NCBI GenBank assembly: GCA_018398815.1
Contig: CM031595.1
Coordinates: forward strand, 45,201,021-45,265,020
Reading direction: 5' to 3'
From: Conus ventricosus
Lineage: Eukaryota; Mollusca; Gastropoda; Neogastropoda; Conidae
Length of the DNA stretch: 64,000 nucleotides
Shown here one piece after another: positions 23,293 to 36,978 of the stretch. The position numbers and the translations under genes were made by a program. Under the pieces are notes generated by a model. It had not been told where the DNA came from. It ran no database searches and saw nothing but the letters and a program-made list of their open reading frames with translations. Position 1 is the stretch's first letter; every line of letters starts with the position of its first letter.

Positions 23293-24235
23293 GTCAGTTC
23301 ATTCTTGCTTATTGATTAATTCAATATTATTATCCCCTGCCCCTCCACTTCCCACCTTCCCACTTTCATTTTTTTCCATCTTGGGTGTTAACAGATGTTT
23401 CTTGTCATAGAAAATATTTTTGCATTGTAGAATGCTGGTTGTGTTCTCTCGAATTGTTTTATATTTGGGTTCTGTAACATTCATGTTCTTCATGGCTTTG
23501 TTTTCATTGTTCTTTGCAATAAATTTTGCAGTAAGCAGATCACCATGCTTGCTCCTTGTGCTGTTTCATAGTGTGTGGTAATGTGTGTACGCATATATGG
23601 GCGTGGATGTCTTCATATTACTGTGGCCTGTCTTTTGTGTTGATTTACTAACAAACAGAGAGCCGTCTTCCTTTGACCTTCTCACCCATTTCCAACACAT
23701 GGTATCATTCGGTTTGGGTTGAGGTACACGTGCCATGACCGAAACGGTGTCATCTGACTCGCAAAAAATCAGCAGCAGTTTTCACAGTTGCGTCGGGTGA
23801 AGGAAAGTATACACCGCTTTGTGCTTATGAATATTACTGGCAGCTTTTTCACCGCCTCTGCTTACACATAAGTAACCACATAGTGGTTTGAAACTCTGAA
23901 GAAAACAGTGCTGGATACATCTCAGTAGTATGAGTTAAGGTGTGTTTTTTTCCTTCAGATTTTTAGTTTTCTGGTGTCCTACTTCATTGCTTTCATGTTA
24001 TTAGTTATTTTGGTTTTGTTTTTTTTTAAAGACCTTGTTCCCACGCATGAAAGATGTACAGATTGAAAGCATGTTTCTTGCCATCGTCGCTTTGGTCTTT
24101 ATTGGAAATAAAAGTTTGAAAGTGGAAAAAAATGTTGTGTTCATTTTGTATGTGTTGTAGATTAAAAACAAGTAGATTGTACACTCATGTTTACAACATA
24201 CAAACATACACATCATATGTTCACATACAAATAGA

Positions 24236-24312
24236 CACACTCATGTAAGCACGCACATGCATACTCCTACACATACACACGCACACACGCACACACACAC
24301 ACACACATACAC
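24236..24312 (+). repeat. Degenerate (CA)n tract
   Basis: CA-rich with GCACGCA and CATACA variants. Confidence 0.8.
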
Positions 24313-25177
24313 AGAGAGTCACACACATACTATTCCCATGGCCGGTATCACAACCATCAACAGCAGCAGTGACAAATACTCTCACACTTTTAAAGGAATT
24401 TGGATATGGAATTGAGATAAAGTTGTACCTCAAAGCTACAAAAGGAAGATAATTTGGTCATGCTTGGTAGGTTTGTTCTACTACAAGATTATATTGCATT
24501 TGGGCAATGATCTTTAATTGGGGCTGAAATCTAGAGCATATATCATTCTTTTCTTTATAATCATATTGTTCAGCTTGTACTAACGGCAGTAATGTACTGA
24601 CATCTGTGCTCTGATCATATGCACTCATCATAGCATCTTCAGAGGATACATCATTTTCTGCTTATTTGAACATGCGAATGCAGATTTTTTTAGCCTTTTC
24701 TGCTTGGTGTGTACTCCTGCAGCAAAGGTATCACTAAATGTGATTTGCATCCTCGAAAAAATTAAACCTTCATCATCCAGTTTCAACTTACTTTTTTTCT
24801 TTTTGCATTTTAATAAATGACATTCTGACAAAGTTTTGCTGTACAGTGGTATTAATGATTTATGTTCCTTTTGCCCGGACTGATCCCTGTTATGTTTATT
24901 ATGTATTTTGCATACCAATCCCAATCTTTAAGAAAACTGACAAACTTGCATGATTTATTATCAGAGACCTTTCATTTTGTAGATTGTTAAGAAACAATTT
25001 TCTTGCACATCAGTATTTTCTAGGAAAGCCTCGTTGGCTGCATAAGGGTACACATTTGCTATTTTCAGGTCATGGAACAACTTATTATGTGATGTTGTAT
25101 TGTGGCGAGCACCTTAAAGTGTGTTGTGTGGGTATTAAAGGTAATGCTGATTCCATTCCCCATGCTCCGCTTTTCAG

Positions 25178-25660
25178 TGAGCGCTCCAGCAGACATCTAC
25201 GGCAGTGATGTCGATGGCAAGATCCTTCCCACCCAATCCGACGCAGTCTTCAGCCATCCTCCAAAGCAAGATGGGAGTGCCATACAAACACCCCAGGTAC
25301 AGAGCCCACAGTCAGAGGGATCATTTAAAGAAGAACCCTCTCCGGTACCAGAACCTTCTTTACCTGATGACTTTGCTGAGGAGGAGAAACACTTCCATTA
25401 TGTGGCTGATCTGGATGCAGGAGTAGGAGATGAAACGTTCGTCGACAGGCAAGAGGAAACTGTTGCCGTTTCCCCCAAGAAGTTGTCAAAGGAACTGTTG
25501 CTGAGAGGACAAAGCCCAGAGCATGATGGTTATATCCCAGTCACATCAGCGGTCACCACATCAGGAGTGCCTCCAATAGACACAAGAGAAGAAGAGCCGG
25601 AGAGAGTGCGTCCAAGAGAAGATGAGGATGAAAGGCTGCCCGACCAGGTTCCAGAAAAAG
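25178..25660 (+). CDS. Exon F of giant ankyrin-like gene
   Basis: Acceptor CGCTTTTCAG at 25177 and donor AAAAAG|GTACTG at 25660 bound 483 bases (161 codons), phase 1 to phase 1. It starts SAPADIYGSDVDGKILPTQS, passes through Pro/Glu-rich linker, a more structured-looking EKHFHYVADLDAGVGDETF segment and SPKKLSKELLLRGQSPEHDG, and ends in a highly charged EEEPERVRPREDEDE region. No enzyme motif is present. The HFHYVADLD segment stands out as hydrophobic within the acidic chain and might be a binding element. The exon boundaries are good; the assignment to ankyrin is inferred. Confidence 0.82.
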
Positions 25661-28600
25661 GTACTGCAATTTAAACCACTGCCAGATTGTCTGAATCAGT
25701 CCACTTCAGGTCCAGTACCTTTCAGTCCATGCTGTACATTGAAGATGATTGCTTTTTCACACAGGTTTGCAGTGTGTGGCTTAATAACTTAAAAGTGGCC
25801 TGAAATGCGATTGTTTCTCAGCGCTGTTTATGGTGGTGGCTGTATTTTCTACAATATGAACATTGGGTAATATCTGTTGTAAGTGCTCTGAATTATTGCA
25901 TGTTTTGTTCCACAAGTTTTAACGAGCAATGTATTCAGGAAATGCTTTTTATTCTTCTTCGGTTTTGTTTGTTTGGGTTGCTGTTTGTTTCCAGCTTTGC
26001 ATGATGATTGTTGTGCACCATTTTACGTTGTTATTTGTAATCAGTTGGGTTTTTTTTTTAAAGGAACTTCCAGTGTTTACTTAACAATGAATAACAGAAG
26101 AGAAGAATTCATTTTGCAGAGTTAACAGTTACTGTCAGGAGCTCCCCCAGATTGTCGAAAGTAAGCAAAATGCACTTTACTGCTGTTCACCCAAAATTTA
26201 AAATCTTGTATATTTGTGTCTATACATGTCCATCTAATTTGAAGCAAAGCATTAAGTGAAAGTAAATTCCGATACCCAGCTGAGCCGTTGTGAATGAAAT
26301 GAAGACTACTGATACAAAAGTCATAACCTGAGTAATATCAATTAATCAATCAGACAGCTCATGTGATTATTTGGTTGGAGGTATCTGTGGGGACTGCATA
26401 ATCTTTATTATTTTTATGTCTGAGTATGAGATGGAGCATTACTGAAAGAAAAAAAATAGAGAGAGACGGCTATGTTGCATAGAGAAGTAACAGTATAATT
26501 CACAATTTTCAGATGTGTAGTGTACTTAACTCTACGAGAATGTAATACAGAATTTCTAAAATGTTCTCAGCTGAAGTGTTGATGATAGGTATTCTGTTTG
26601 TGATTTGTGTATGATCATGGCTTTATTTGTCAATTCTTATGTTGCACCGTATATATGTGTGTTTAATGTCTTTGTAAAATGCAATGCTAAATGTGTACTA
26701 ACATGATTATGGTATGGATTTGTCATGGATTCTTTTTAATTGTCTTGCTCTGTTGTCTTATTTTGTGCATTACTGTTTGTTAATTTTACTGATCTTTTTC
26801 TGTTTGCTTGTCCTGTATAGTGTTGGCAGCTAATTTTGATGCAAATACTCAAATTTATTGGATGGAATTGTTCTGTTTCCTTTTTTTTTAACAACATTAA
26901 TTGTGTTGCAGAAGTTCTAAAAACAGCTTATGGTATATCAGATATTCATTATTATTCTGTTACTGTCATATCTCTGCACTTTTTTTAGAATAGCATTGCA
27001 CATACCATCTGCTAATAGCTAACTTTATGCTTTGTTGTTTTTTTGTCTGCTTGTGAATAAGATCAGTAGTCGATGGAAAAAAATGATAGCATGTTTTCAG
27101 TGTGTGTCATGACTTTTAATATGTATCCAGCACTGAAGTAGACACTGTGTAATATTCTGCCAAGATAAGACCTTGCACTTAAAAGTATAGTAATTAGCTG
27201 TCGACCTGGCAGTTACTTCTATTTGTAAATCACACAGTGCAGATACACTGTTCTCTCAGAAATGTTACTCATGTATGTCAGTTGGCTTTACTGTCGTAAA
27301 GAGAAAGACCAGCTCCTTTGAAAATCCTTGTAAGCTTCCTGCGTTATGCTTAACACAAAGCTCTCTTTTGACTCCGTAATCATTATTATGTTTGACATGA
27401 AATCTCTTGACTCAGTTACTGTCCTTCTCATGAACCACATCAATATTTTAATCTTCCCATTTTGCCCCTGGGACAATATATGCTGTCAGTCCCTGGGAGA
27501 ATCTGAGGGCAAGTCAAAAAAAACAAAACAGTTGACAATCTTGATAATGAATGTCATGACAGTTGAAGAAATGGAAGGGTGACAATCATTAACATAAATT
27601 TTCACCTGTTCTACAAGGGAGAACATTAGTGCTGTCCAGTATAAAACTGGACATACTGAAGTAAGTAAGAACAAAGAGACATGTAGTAGTAAACATTTGC
27701 ATTTGATTCAAAGCAATGATGGATGTCTGCAATTAATCCAGTTATCCTTTCAAGTCATTCAGTTTTTTTAACTGTGGTATATAGTTGAAAAACAAAAAAG
27801 AGCTGAGAAGACCTTACCTGTTCTCGTCAGATATCAAACTGCCACATGAAGCGTTTCCTCTGAGCATTATGAATTATGCTTAGAGGTTGATAAAAAAAAA
27901 AAGGTCTTCAACATAATCTTAATTTAAAGCTTATATAGAGTGAGAAACAAGTGCAGCAAACAATAAACAGAGACTTAGAAAAGATTTATTTAGAAGAAAA
28001 GGGAGGAGAAAATATATAATGCTGAGCATTTGCTGGACACGGTCACTAAATCTTTTTGTTTGTTTTTGTTTTGAATGATATGATGGTCCCAAACAAGTCA
28101 CTGATAAAGCAATCTGCCAAGATGCTCTCACACCATTATATATTGTATCACTTTAGATTGTAGTGGTTTAGTCCCTTCCTTACCCTCCCCTTCCTTTCCA
28201 CACATTAAAAAATGTAATTCTTCTGTGTTCTTATTATCTCTAGATCAAAGAGGAAATTTTTTCAGAATTACAACAATTTTTATTATTTTTTCCAGGATGC
28301 TGTTGGTATGGTGCTTGAAACAAGATTGCATATTTATGCATGAATCTGATGGTGAATAAGAACATAATAAAGTCAAAAGTGAATGCTTATCTCTGAAATT
28401 TTATGTAGTATTTTCTTCCTAGTTAAGGGATAGTGGATTGGTTAAAATACAGTAATACGTTCCTTTTGTTTTCCCCTTCTTTTATAGGGGGGATGGAGGT
28501 TGTTTGATGAGCAGTAAAAGTAGAATTATTACTCTAGCTTGTGAAAGGGTTGGTAGATGATCTTTCATGTAAGTTCCAATGAAGGGGAGTCTTCAAACAC

Positions 28601-29707
28601 AAGTACTCTGCCACCACACCTTCAGGGGTGTTTGGATTAATCCTAACTAGTGAAATGGTGCATCGTGTAAGTCATGTCCTTTTATTTCCTCAAAATGAGT
28701 ATTTGTGAAAAGTCTTAACCGTCCTCCTCCACCCCTTGCCCCCCAAAAGTTTGTTGTGGAGCAAGTTTATCTTTTTGTTGAAAAAAAAAAATTCCATAAC
28801 CAGTTCAAAACAAATGTATGGTTATCTTGGAATTGGATTAAGATAACATTATTTTCAGTGTTTACTCAAGAGTGTGTTTTGTAATGCATTATTTCACATA
28901 TTGAGTGAAACATGTTTTGCTGAAATGTTGGACTTCTACATGTGTATTTACTTAAAAGAAAAGAAAAGAAGCAGTTGCCTTTAATTAAAGTGTGTAAACT
29001 TTTAGCTTGTAGATTTTCAAGTAGTGAGTTCTGCCCATCATCTGACTTATGGTTGAAGATGCTGTTTATTGAGTTGGGGGTTAGGTCAAATCGGTGTGGT
29101 GAAAAGAGACATCAAGCCCCACTCAAACCATATTGTCTGAGAGTTAGTTCTCTTTTAAAATATGTAATGCTTTTTCAGTAATGCTAGATTTGTTAGCCAC
29201 AATAATACAGTATTTGTATTTTGTCATTTAATCAAAGCATTCAACATGTATGTTTTCAGTATGAAGGTAGAAATTAACTTATGATGATTCAAGAAGGTCT
29301 CAATGCTTGTACCATTCAAATTGATCACATGAAAATTGAGAGAAGAAACAAAGCCAGTTTACAGCAACCAGTTTTTTGCAATAACTGGAGCTAGAAATAT
29401 GATGAGCTTTGGCATGGAAAGTATGATCAGCCTGGTGCAGTAGTATTTTGGTACAACTGACTCAGACACACATGGCACTGATTTAGCTTGGACTCTTAGA
29501 TCAACATGGTTTTTTTGTTTGTTTATGATTTGTTGGTTTTTGTTCAGCCTAGCATGTGTCCCAGATGATGTCCTGATTACAGCTTTTGATGCCAGTGTTG
29601 GTCTTTGGAAGAGTTGAATGTCACTCCGTCAGGGTCAGGGACATGCAATAGAGGTAGAAGTCATCTTCACTGTTTCATTGTTTCTTCTCTTTGTCTCTTC
29701 CTTTCAG
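25661..29707 (+). other. Intron between exons F and G
   Basis: A 4-kb AT-rich intron with unusually few microsatellites for this window. I found no transposon ends, RNA gene or supported exon in it. Confidence 0.65.
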
Positions 29708-30682
29708 TTTTCGATTCCACCGTGAAAGCAGGAGAAACTGTGTATGAAGAAACGCTGCCTGATGGGAAAACTGTCACATTCCGTCGGACTCATGCCACTC
29801 CAGGTGCAGGAGCTTTGGAGGGAGTGATAGAAGAAGGTCCTGAGCGAGAGACCACCGACATTCAGGAAGAGACTGAAGTCCTGCCCGATGGTACTGTTCA
29901 CTCAACTCAGAGGGTCTCCCACCAGAGAGTGAAACACATCCTCCGCTCTGTCCCTTCACAGTCAGGGGATGATGAGTTTGTTGAAGAGGATGTGAAACGC
30001 CCCGGTAAACAAGAGATCATCGAAATGTTCGATCAACCTCCCAGGCTGGTGCAGGACTCCGAAGAGATCGAGCAAGTCCTGGAGGATGGCACTAAAGTGA
30101 AGAGACAGGTGGTGATGAACCGCATGGTTCACATGGTCAAAATGCGCCACGAGTCTTTTGACGAGGAAGGGCACAAAGAGGTGGAGGACTATGAGATAGA
30201 GGAGGTAATCCCTGGCACAGAGTCAGCCTTTGTGGCTGGTGTGGACTCTGACTATGAGGAGGAGATGGAAAGAAAGCGCACAGCCTCCATGGGTGAGGTG
30301 GAGCAGGTAATGGATGATGGCACAGTCGTCACACAGGGAATCCTTGCCAGTGAGACGGTCACAAAAGTGCGATCTCGTTCAGGCTCCATTGAAGAAACCA
30401 GGGAAAGAGCTTTGGTCACTGAAGAGCGAGTGAGTCCAAGCCCAGGCAGAGTTTCACCTCAGCCCATTGCCTATGCCCATGATGGCAGCATGGGTGATGT
30501 CAGTGGTGAACTGGACGACAGCAGCACAGATGCCTACGACTATGATGGCAAGACTGTGGTGCAGTCCAAACTGATCACGGGGCATTTGGTGGAGACGGAA
30601 AGCCATGGTGTTGTGGAAACCTCAGTAGATGTTTTGGAGGACATGATCACCAAGGGACAGCTGCCTTTGAAAGACACTGAAG
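29708..30682 (+). CDS. Exon G, DGT-motif repeat region of ankyrin-like tail
   Basis: Acceptor CCTTTCAG at 29707 and donor CTGAAG|GTAACT at 30682 bound 975 bases (325 codons), phase 1 to phase 1. Five related units recur: EETLPDGKTVTFRR, TEVLPDGTVHSTQR, EQVLEDGTKVKRQVV, EQVMDDGTVVTQG and DYDGKTVVQSKLI. Each has an acidic lead, a D-G-T/K turn and a following beta-like basic or hydrophobic strand. Between them lie acidic linkers (EEVIPGTESAFVAGVDSDYE) and a Ser-Pro segment (VSPSPGRVSPQP). Similar DGT units occur in the C-terminal regions of invertebrate and vertebrate ankyrins as I recall them, but I could not align them. This is one of the two better clues to family. Confidence 0.87.
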
Positions 30683-32181
30683 GTAACTCTCCTGTCTTAT
30701 TCAGCCTTACACAGTAGCTTAGCCATCTCAATGATTGTGAATTCTAGCACATATAGTTTGTTATGTTTTGTTTGTTTGGTTTAAGGCTCCAAGAGGGATG
30801 ATTCATAGCTGTGGTTAGATAAATGCATATTGATACCATTATCAGGAAATTTTGATCAGTAATGTTTAACTCTTGTTGAAGTAATGATTTGTATGTTTAA
30901 AAAAAAAGGGGGGGGGGGAGGAAATATATATATATGCTGAAAAGTGGCCTTTACAATTTTATCCAGTAAATTAGATCTGTGTGTATTTTTGTTGTAGTTG
31001 TTGCTCATATGAAACTGTATATTAGTATGTTACATATATGTTGTATCATTTAAAGATAGTTTTGTGGTAATCACATAAGAGCTTGCAAACAGAAAATCAA
31101 GACATGCTTTTCTTATTCCTTTATAATTACTATTGTCCAGAGTGTGGTTTTTTTTTTTATAAAAAGGCAACTCATGGATGATAGAAATTGCGCAGAGTTC
31201 ATGTTCTTTGGTGTTGATTGACTGCAGGTCTCGGTCTGCTGACAACCTTTTACATTTGTATTATGTATGACTAATTTTAATTAATGCACCGGTTAGTAGC
31301 CATATTCTTTTTTCTCCATCCTTGAAAAAACAAGGTTTGATTTAATTCTTAATAATTATACAACATCAAAAACAACAGCTGATAATGCAAAGCTTACTAA
31401 AGCAAATTTTAAAAAAATGGAGATCATTTCTATTCAGGGTGGTTTTTCTCAGATCTAAAAGGTTAAATCAGAAAGAGAAGAAATAAACACAAAAAGAAAC
31501 AAACACAACAAAAACAAAATCATAAGATGTAAATACAAATATTTTGAAAGATAAATCTCAACTTTTTTTCTTTGTCCCAGCTCAGCACTGCAAATGTTAA
31601 GAACAGAGAGAGAGAAGAAGAGATAGGTCATATTTACAGCGATAGGTAAACATTGTAAATGATTCCAGACACAAATGTCCGTATCCAGCTACTCATAACA
31701 TGCCATGGAAAAAATATTCTTTACAGATTTAAAGAGAATCTGGTGAGTCATTGCCATAACTGAATTAATGGTACTTTCATCAGAAGGATGCAAAATAGGG
31801 CAAAACAAATCTTTTTATTGTCCTATAGTGCTAACTGTGATAATACAATGATGGAGCAAGATCTTTTATGTATTCAGTCACTCTAGTGTTAACTGTATCT
31901 AAGAATACCGTAACGGGGAAACAGTTTAGAGCATTACCATGAAACAACAATAAAATGGATGCAAGAAATATACTTCAGAGTCTAGAAATAGTTTTACCAG
32001 CTGTCAGCTCTGTTCCAGAGTGTTTTCAGCCAGCACAAATGAAGAAATGACAGCTTTAAGTCAGCTAAAAACACTACATGATGAAGTTGTCAGCTGGTAA
32101 ACACCACCACCAACTGTAGTCTCGACATACTGAAAGCAGTGAATATTATTTTCAAGGCAAGCAGAGGAGTCAAAGAATAGT

Positions 32182-32589
32182 ATGAAATTTCAGCTTATGA
32201 TGAACAGAACCCAAACTTGTACAAAGTGGGAACGAAAACTAAATTCAGAAATCCCTTGGTCAAAAGTATTTCTCCATATCCATAACATAAATCATATCAA
32301 ATTCAAATGGTTACAAATTAGAACTGTTCATAGGATTATTAGTACCAACATTATTCTTAATGCTATGGGGATAACAAATACGACAAATTTCACTTTTTGC
32401 ATTGAAGAAAGAGAGTCAGTCGAACACTTGTTTTGGGAATGCAACCATGTACAAACTTTCTGGAAAGCTGTTGAACACTCACTGAATGAAAAGTGCAGAA
32501 ACATCTTCAATGTTAAGATCATTTGTAAATATTGTAATTTTCAGGGTGGATCACGTTCAAAACTTCAAAACATCTATAGGACTTGAAAT
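32182..32589 (+). pseudogene. 3' fragment of a Tx1-like LINE ORF2 (zf-RVT end)
   Basis: This 134-residue frame has the pattern of the far C-terminus of L1-Tx1-type LINE polyproteins: KWERKL, IKFKWLQIRTVHRIISTN, GITNTTNFTFCIEE and ESVEHLFWECNHVQTFWK. The terminal zinc knuckle (zf-RVT, C-x2-C-x7/8-H-x4-C) is recognisable, but its first Cys appears replaced by Phe (FTFC). The reverse transcriptase and endonuclease are not adjacent, so it is a 5'-truncated or decayed insert in sense orientation within the intron. Confidence 0.72.
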
Positions 32590-32615
32590 TATTCTGTGCT
32601 TTAACCTGCACATAT

Positions 32616-32616
32616 T

Positions 32617-32709
<93 letters not shown>
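32616..32709 (+). repeat. (CT)n microsatellite
   Basis: CT run of about 94 bases with two CCT slips. Pyrimidine is on the plus strand. It starts about 27 bases after the LINE tail frame ends. Confidence 0.95.
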
Positions 32710-32711
<2 letters not shown>

Positions 32712-33037
32712 CAATCCACTCCACTACTACATTTCTGTTTTTTGTCTCTTTCTGTCCCTCTCTTCCTCCATCACAGCTTGAAAACAAATAATTCTAGATT
32801 CTGTTTAGTGTGTTGAAATGCAGCATAAGATGGGAGTATGTCCAACGTGAGGTTGCATTTTTCTTATTTTCTTGGTCAAATGCCACTATGCTCCTCTTTC
32901 CTTTAAAATGTAAATACAGTAAAGCTGTGACAACCATGTTATCCACAGTAAAACAAAACATCTTCAAAACAAATGCCACAAAGTGTCCTAGTTTACACCT
33001 AAGAACAAAAAACTCAAGTTTTTTATTACCACTGCAG

Positions 33038-33154
33038 CATGTGATGAGAGTGAAGCAACACCTGCTGAGATCCGTGAGCTGGAAGAGACAGGTCTGATGA
33101 AAAGACAGGTGAAGAAGGTGACCTTCACAGCGGATGACCTTATGACACCTTCAG
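33038..33154 (+). CDS. Exon H of giant ankyrin-like gene
   Basis: Acceptor ACCACTGCAG at 33037 and donor CTTCAG|GTGGGA at 33154 bound 117 bases (39 codons), phase 1 to phase 1. The frame reads CDESEATPAEIRELEETGLM, KRQVKKVTFTADDLMTPS. The KKVTFTADD segment resembles two KKVTF segments in exon N (57825 and 58531), each a basic-beta stretch ahead of acidic residues, so it may be a recurrent short motif. There is no catalytic domain. Confidence 0.72.
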
Positions 33155-34587
33155 GTGGGACGGTCCCCATCCGACCCCTCCTCAGCCTGATACTGACCTA
33201 GTGGAGGATTGGAGTAGTTTGTAGAAAGCCTTGCGCATGGTGTTTGACCTGCACCTACTATCATTAGTTTGAAGATTTAACCTGTTAAAGGGTGGGTCCT
33301 CCTTTTTAACACTTCATGGTTTTTCAAAAGTTAAACCTTGGAAAGGACTTGGGGGTTTGTATGGGCTCAGTTTGGAAGATGGAAATCACATAGTGAAGTT
33401 TTACCCTCGTACTGAATGAATGTCTGAGAGTTTCGTTGCAACTTCCTGACCAACACTGCTTTATAGCATCATCTTATCCTCTTCATCCTCGTTTATTTTC
33501 ATAGAAAATGTTTCATAGTCTGTTTCCCTTTATATACTGTTCTGAGCATGACATTGGTTATGATTTCATCTGTATGTCCATGAATTTGATGAGCTTGTAT
33601 CCAAACCTTTGGTATTAACAAGCTCAGGGGGACTGTCACTGGATGGGCATGGTGCCGTCCTCTTTCCAAGCATGCTCACCTGTATTCATCCCATGACAGA
33701 ACAGTTATTGTCATCAGCAGGGATCTTAGTAGATCATATCCTGGATATGTTGGATCAGAACAGGCACTGTTGAACAACACCGAGTGACTCAGAAAAGTGC
33801 TGAGTCACCTCTGGTGGTAGCTCCATGACAACCTTAAAGTGACTGCTTCCTGTGGACAGCTGGTGTTGAAGCTTTAACAAGACGGACCTGGGTGTGGTTG
33901 TAGATGGGATGGCCAGAATGAACAGGTAGAGGTTGCAGAAAATGAGACACCTGAACATGAAAACTTGAAAATTAAGTCTTGATTTTCATTGAAGTATCAT
34001 GTCATGTGTCTCGCAGTGAGAGACTGTTGTTTGAAATATCCTGTAGTCTCTTTATATTCAAGCACAGAATTTTGTTTTGTATTCATTAGTTTAACTGTTT
34101 TAGCATGTTAATATTCTTTTATTAACTCACAGCCTGACAGACTTTGTATAATGAAAGGGCATATATTTGATTACTGGATGAAAAGCATGTGAATGTTGAA
34201 AACAAGGACAAAAACAAAACAAAAAATCATGTGCATGGCCAATTTTCGTAATAGCATCATTCTTCCTTTAAAAGATTTTTTAAGGGGACAAAAAGCCAGA
34301 ACAGAATACATTGAGTAACTGAAATGATTGCAACTTTAAATTTATGATCTGAAAATTTTTTTGACTGTTTGCATAACATTCAAAACTTAACATTTGATTA
34401 AACAGATGATTGAATTGAGTATTCCATAATTCCAAAAATTGAAATGATTTTTTTCATCAAAGAGATGATTTTTTTTTTAAATGTAGTACAGATTACAAGT
34501 GATACTTATTCCTGTACTTGTTCCTGCTCAGATATTTTGTCCTGTCGATGGATTTCTTTAACTTTCATTCTAACAAAAAGTCCACAG

Positions 34588-34592
34588 GTCGC

Positions 34593-34663
<71 letters not shown>

Positions 34664-34676
34664 CGCATGCACACAG

Positions 34677-34743
<67 letters not shown>

Positions 34744-34780
34744 GCTCTCTGACACACACACACACACACACACATACACA
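34588..34780 (+). repeat. (CA)n-(CT)n-(CA)n compound microsatellite
   Basis: CA runs flank a pure 64-base CT run (34677-34742), whose pyrimidine is on the plus strand. Confidence 0.95.
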
Positions 34781-35065
34781 GAGGCTATTTGTCTTATTTT
34801 TATCAACATTCCTGTCGGTGCTCTCGAAACTTTGAATACATTCCCAAACCTAAATGTACCACAATTTCTGAGTCTTTTGACAGCGTACATTCTACTTCAT
34901 TTATTCTGATCAGTTGGACAGGCTCTTTTGCTGTTCTTTGTTCAAAACAAAATGAAACAAAGAGAAGACATACAGTTGTCATACCTGTATCTATATATTC
35001 TTAAGTGTTTTTCTCCAGATGATATTCAATTAGAATGTAGTTATTTTAAGGATACATGTGCTTGT

Positions 35066-35069
<4 letters not shown>

Positions 35070-35133
<64 letters not shown>
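35070..35133 (+). repeat. (CT)n microsatellite
   Basis: Pure CT run; pyrimidine on the plus strand. Confidence 0.95.
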
Positions 35134-35137
<4 letters not shown>

Positions 35138-35969
35138 CTCCTATTCACTAAGACATTTGCCTGATAGGATTGCTATGAATTACAGCTGTCAATAATGTGA
35201 ATTTTCTCGTTGAAGTTTAGACAGTAAAAGATGATTACTTCTGTTGCTGTCTTTGTTTTATTTCAATTTCTTTCTTTTTCCCCTGTTTTTGAAATTTTCT
35301 TTGTTTCAATTCAATTTCTTTCTCTTTCTCCGCTTTTTAAAATTTTCTTTTTTTTCTTAAAAACATGTTCAACAGTGTTGATTGTATAGTAAATAAGGAA
35401 GTCTTTCTGTCTCTTATATGTGTGTTGCCCTAGTGAAATTCTATATGATTTTTCTGAGTGAAAAAGATGCAGAGTTTTTTTTTTTGTTTTGTTTTGTTTT
35501 TCTACAGTTATATTTCAACCAGGAAGAAAATGGTTTTTTTTTTGTGTATACAATTATCTGAATTTAAATGTAATTTTATTATAATGAAGATGATATCTCT
35601 CTAATTTGTTATGAAAAAGAATTTATTCGTAACATGTAATATTTCATCTGTACCTACTCAGACTTCAAGCAATGGCATATGTGCTAACATTAAAGTTTGT
35701 ACAGATTTTGTAGTGTAGTAGTAGTAGGTATGTACGCATTATTGGGAGGAACAATGTGGAAGATTAATCTTTTAGTATTAGTTGGGTTTTTTTTTAAACA
35801 TTATTAGGAAGTGGTGTGATATCATATGGTGTTACAATATTTAGATCTGTAGGGTTTTTCATTTTACCTAGGCTTTCTCAACATTATTCCTCTCAAAAAA
35901 TTAATGTTGTTGCATGCCTGTAAAACAGGAAAGAGAGGACATTGTATTGCTATTTCTAGTACAGTAAAG

Positions 35970-36352
<383 letters not shown>

Positions 36353-36978
36353 GTTTACAGCAATCGGTCAGCCTAATTGTCATTGGTTTCATTTTTCTGT
36401 GGCATCTCATTTAGCCAGAGGACGTGGTTGTCATGGCTTTTGTTGCCGACAGAATCTGTTTGGCTTGTTTGTGAAGGTCCACCATGAAGTGAATAGCAAA
36501 TCACCTTTGGTCAGAAAAGAACAGCAAGAGTCAGATGGTGACCATACTCAAAGTTGAGATTTGGACTGATGTTGTTCCGACTGTAACTCTTCCTTGTAAT
36601 TCATACAGTACGTAAAGCCACAAATTCTGTGCAGTGACTGCATGTCTGAAAATCTCTTTTAAGATATTTACATGACAAGTCTGAGGACATGTTAAAAGTT
36701 GCCTTTTTTTTTTTTTAATTTTCAAAACAGTTTTGGAAAGAGATTATTTTCTTCAACAGACTGTAGCTCTGGTATGGTTTCTTGGAAGTGAAGATGGTTT
36801 ATAGTGTTGGAAGTAGAACAGAGATTGTGGGAAAGAAACTAACAATCACCAAACAGAGACGAGTCTCACTGCATGGTGGACGATCACATTTACTTAGAGT
36901 GTGTGTCACCACAGGTTGTGTAGCTTTTGCTTTGTTTGACCTTGTTTTTTGCACTTGTGAATTCTTTTGTTTTGCTAG

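Larger units (their letters stand above)
19803..25177 (+). other. Intron between exons E and F
   Basis: This 5.4-kb intron carries GT (21243-21308), CA and AAC (21741-21896), CT (23229-23289) and CA-rich (24236-24312) microsatellites and a deleted antisense pogo copy (22084-22660). The rest is T-rich unique sequence. I saw no supported exon. Confidence 0.65.
30683..33037 (+). other. Intron between exons G and H
   Basis: It contains a G10 run near 30909, a Tx1-like LINE tail (32182-32589) and a CT microsatellite (32616-32709). Nothing else was recognised. Confidence 0.65.

Noticed and set aside
23660..23850. Possible exon or alternative start around AACAG|AGAGCCGTC and MTETVSSDSQKIS
   Set aside because: The first segment exits in phase 0 with non-matching composition; the second ends quickly at a stop. 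No convincing promoter.
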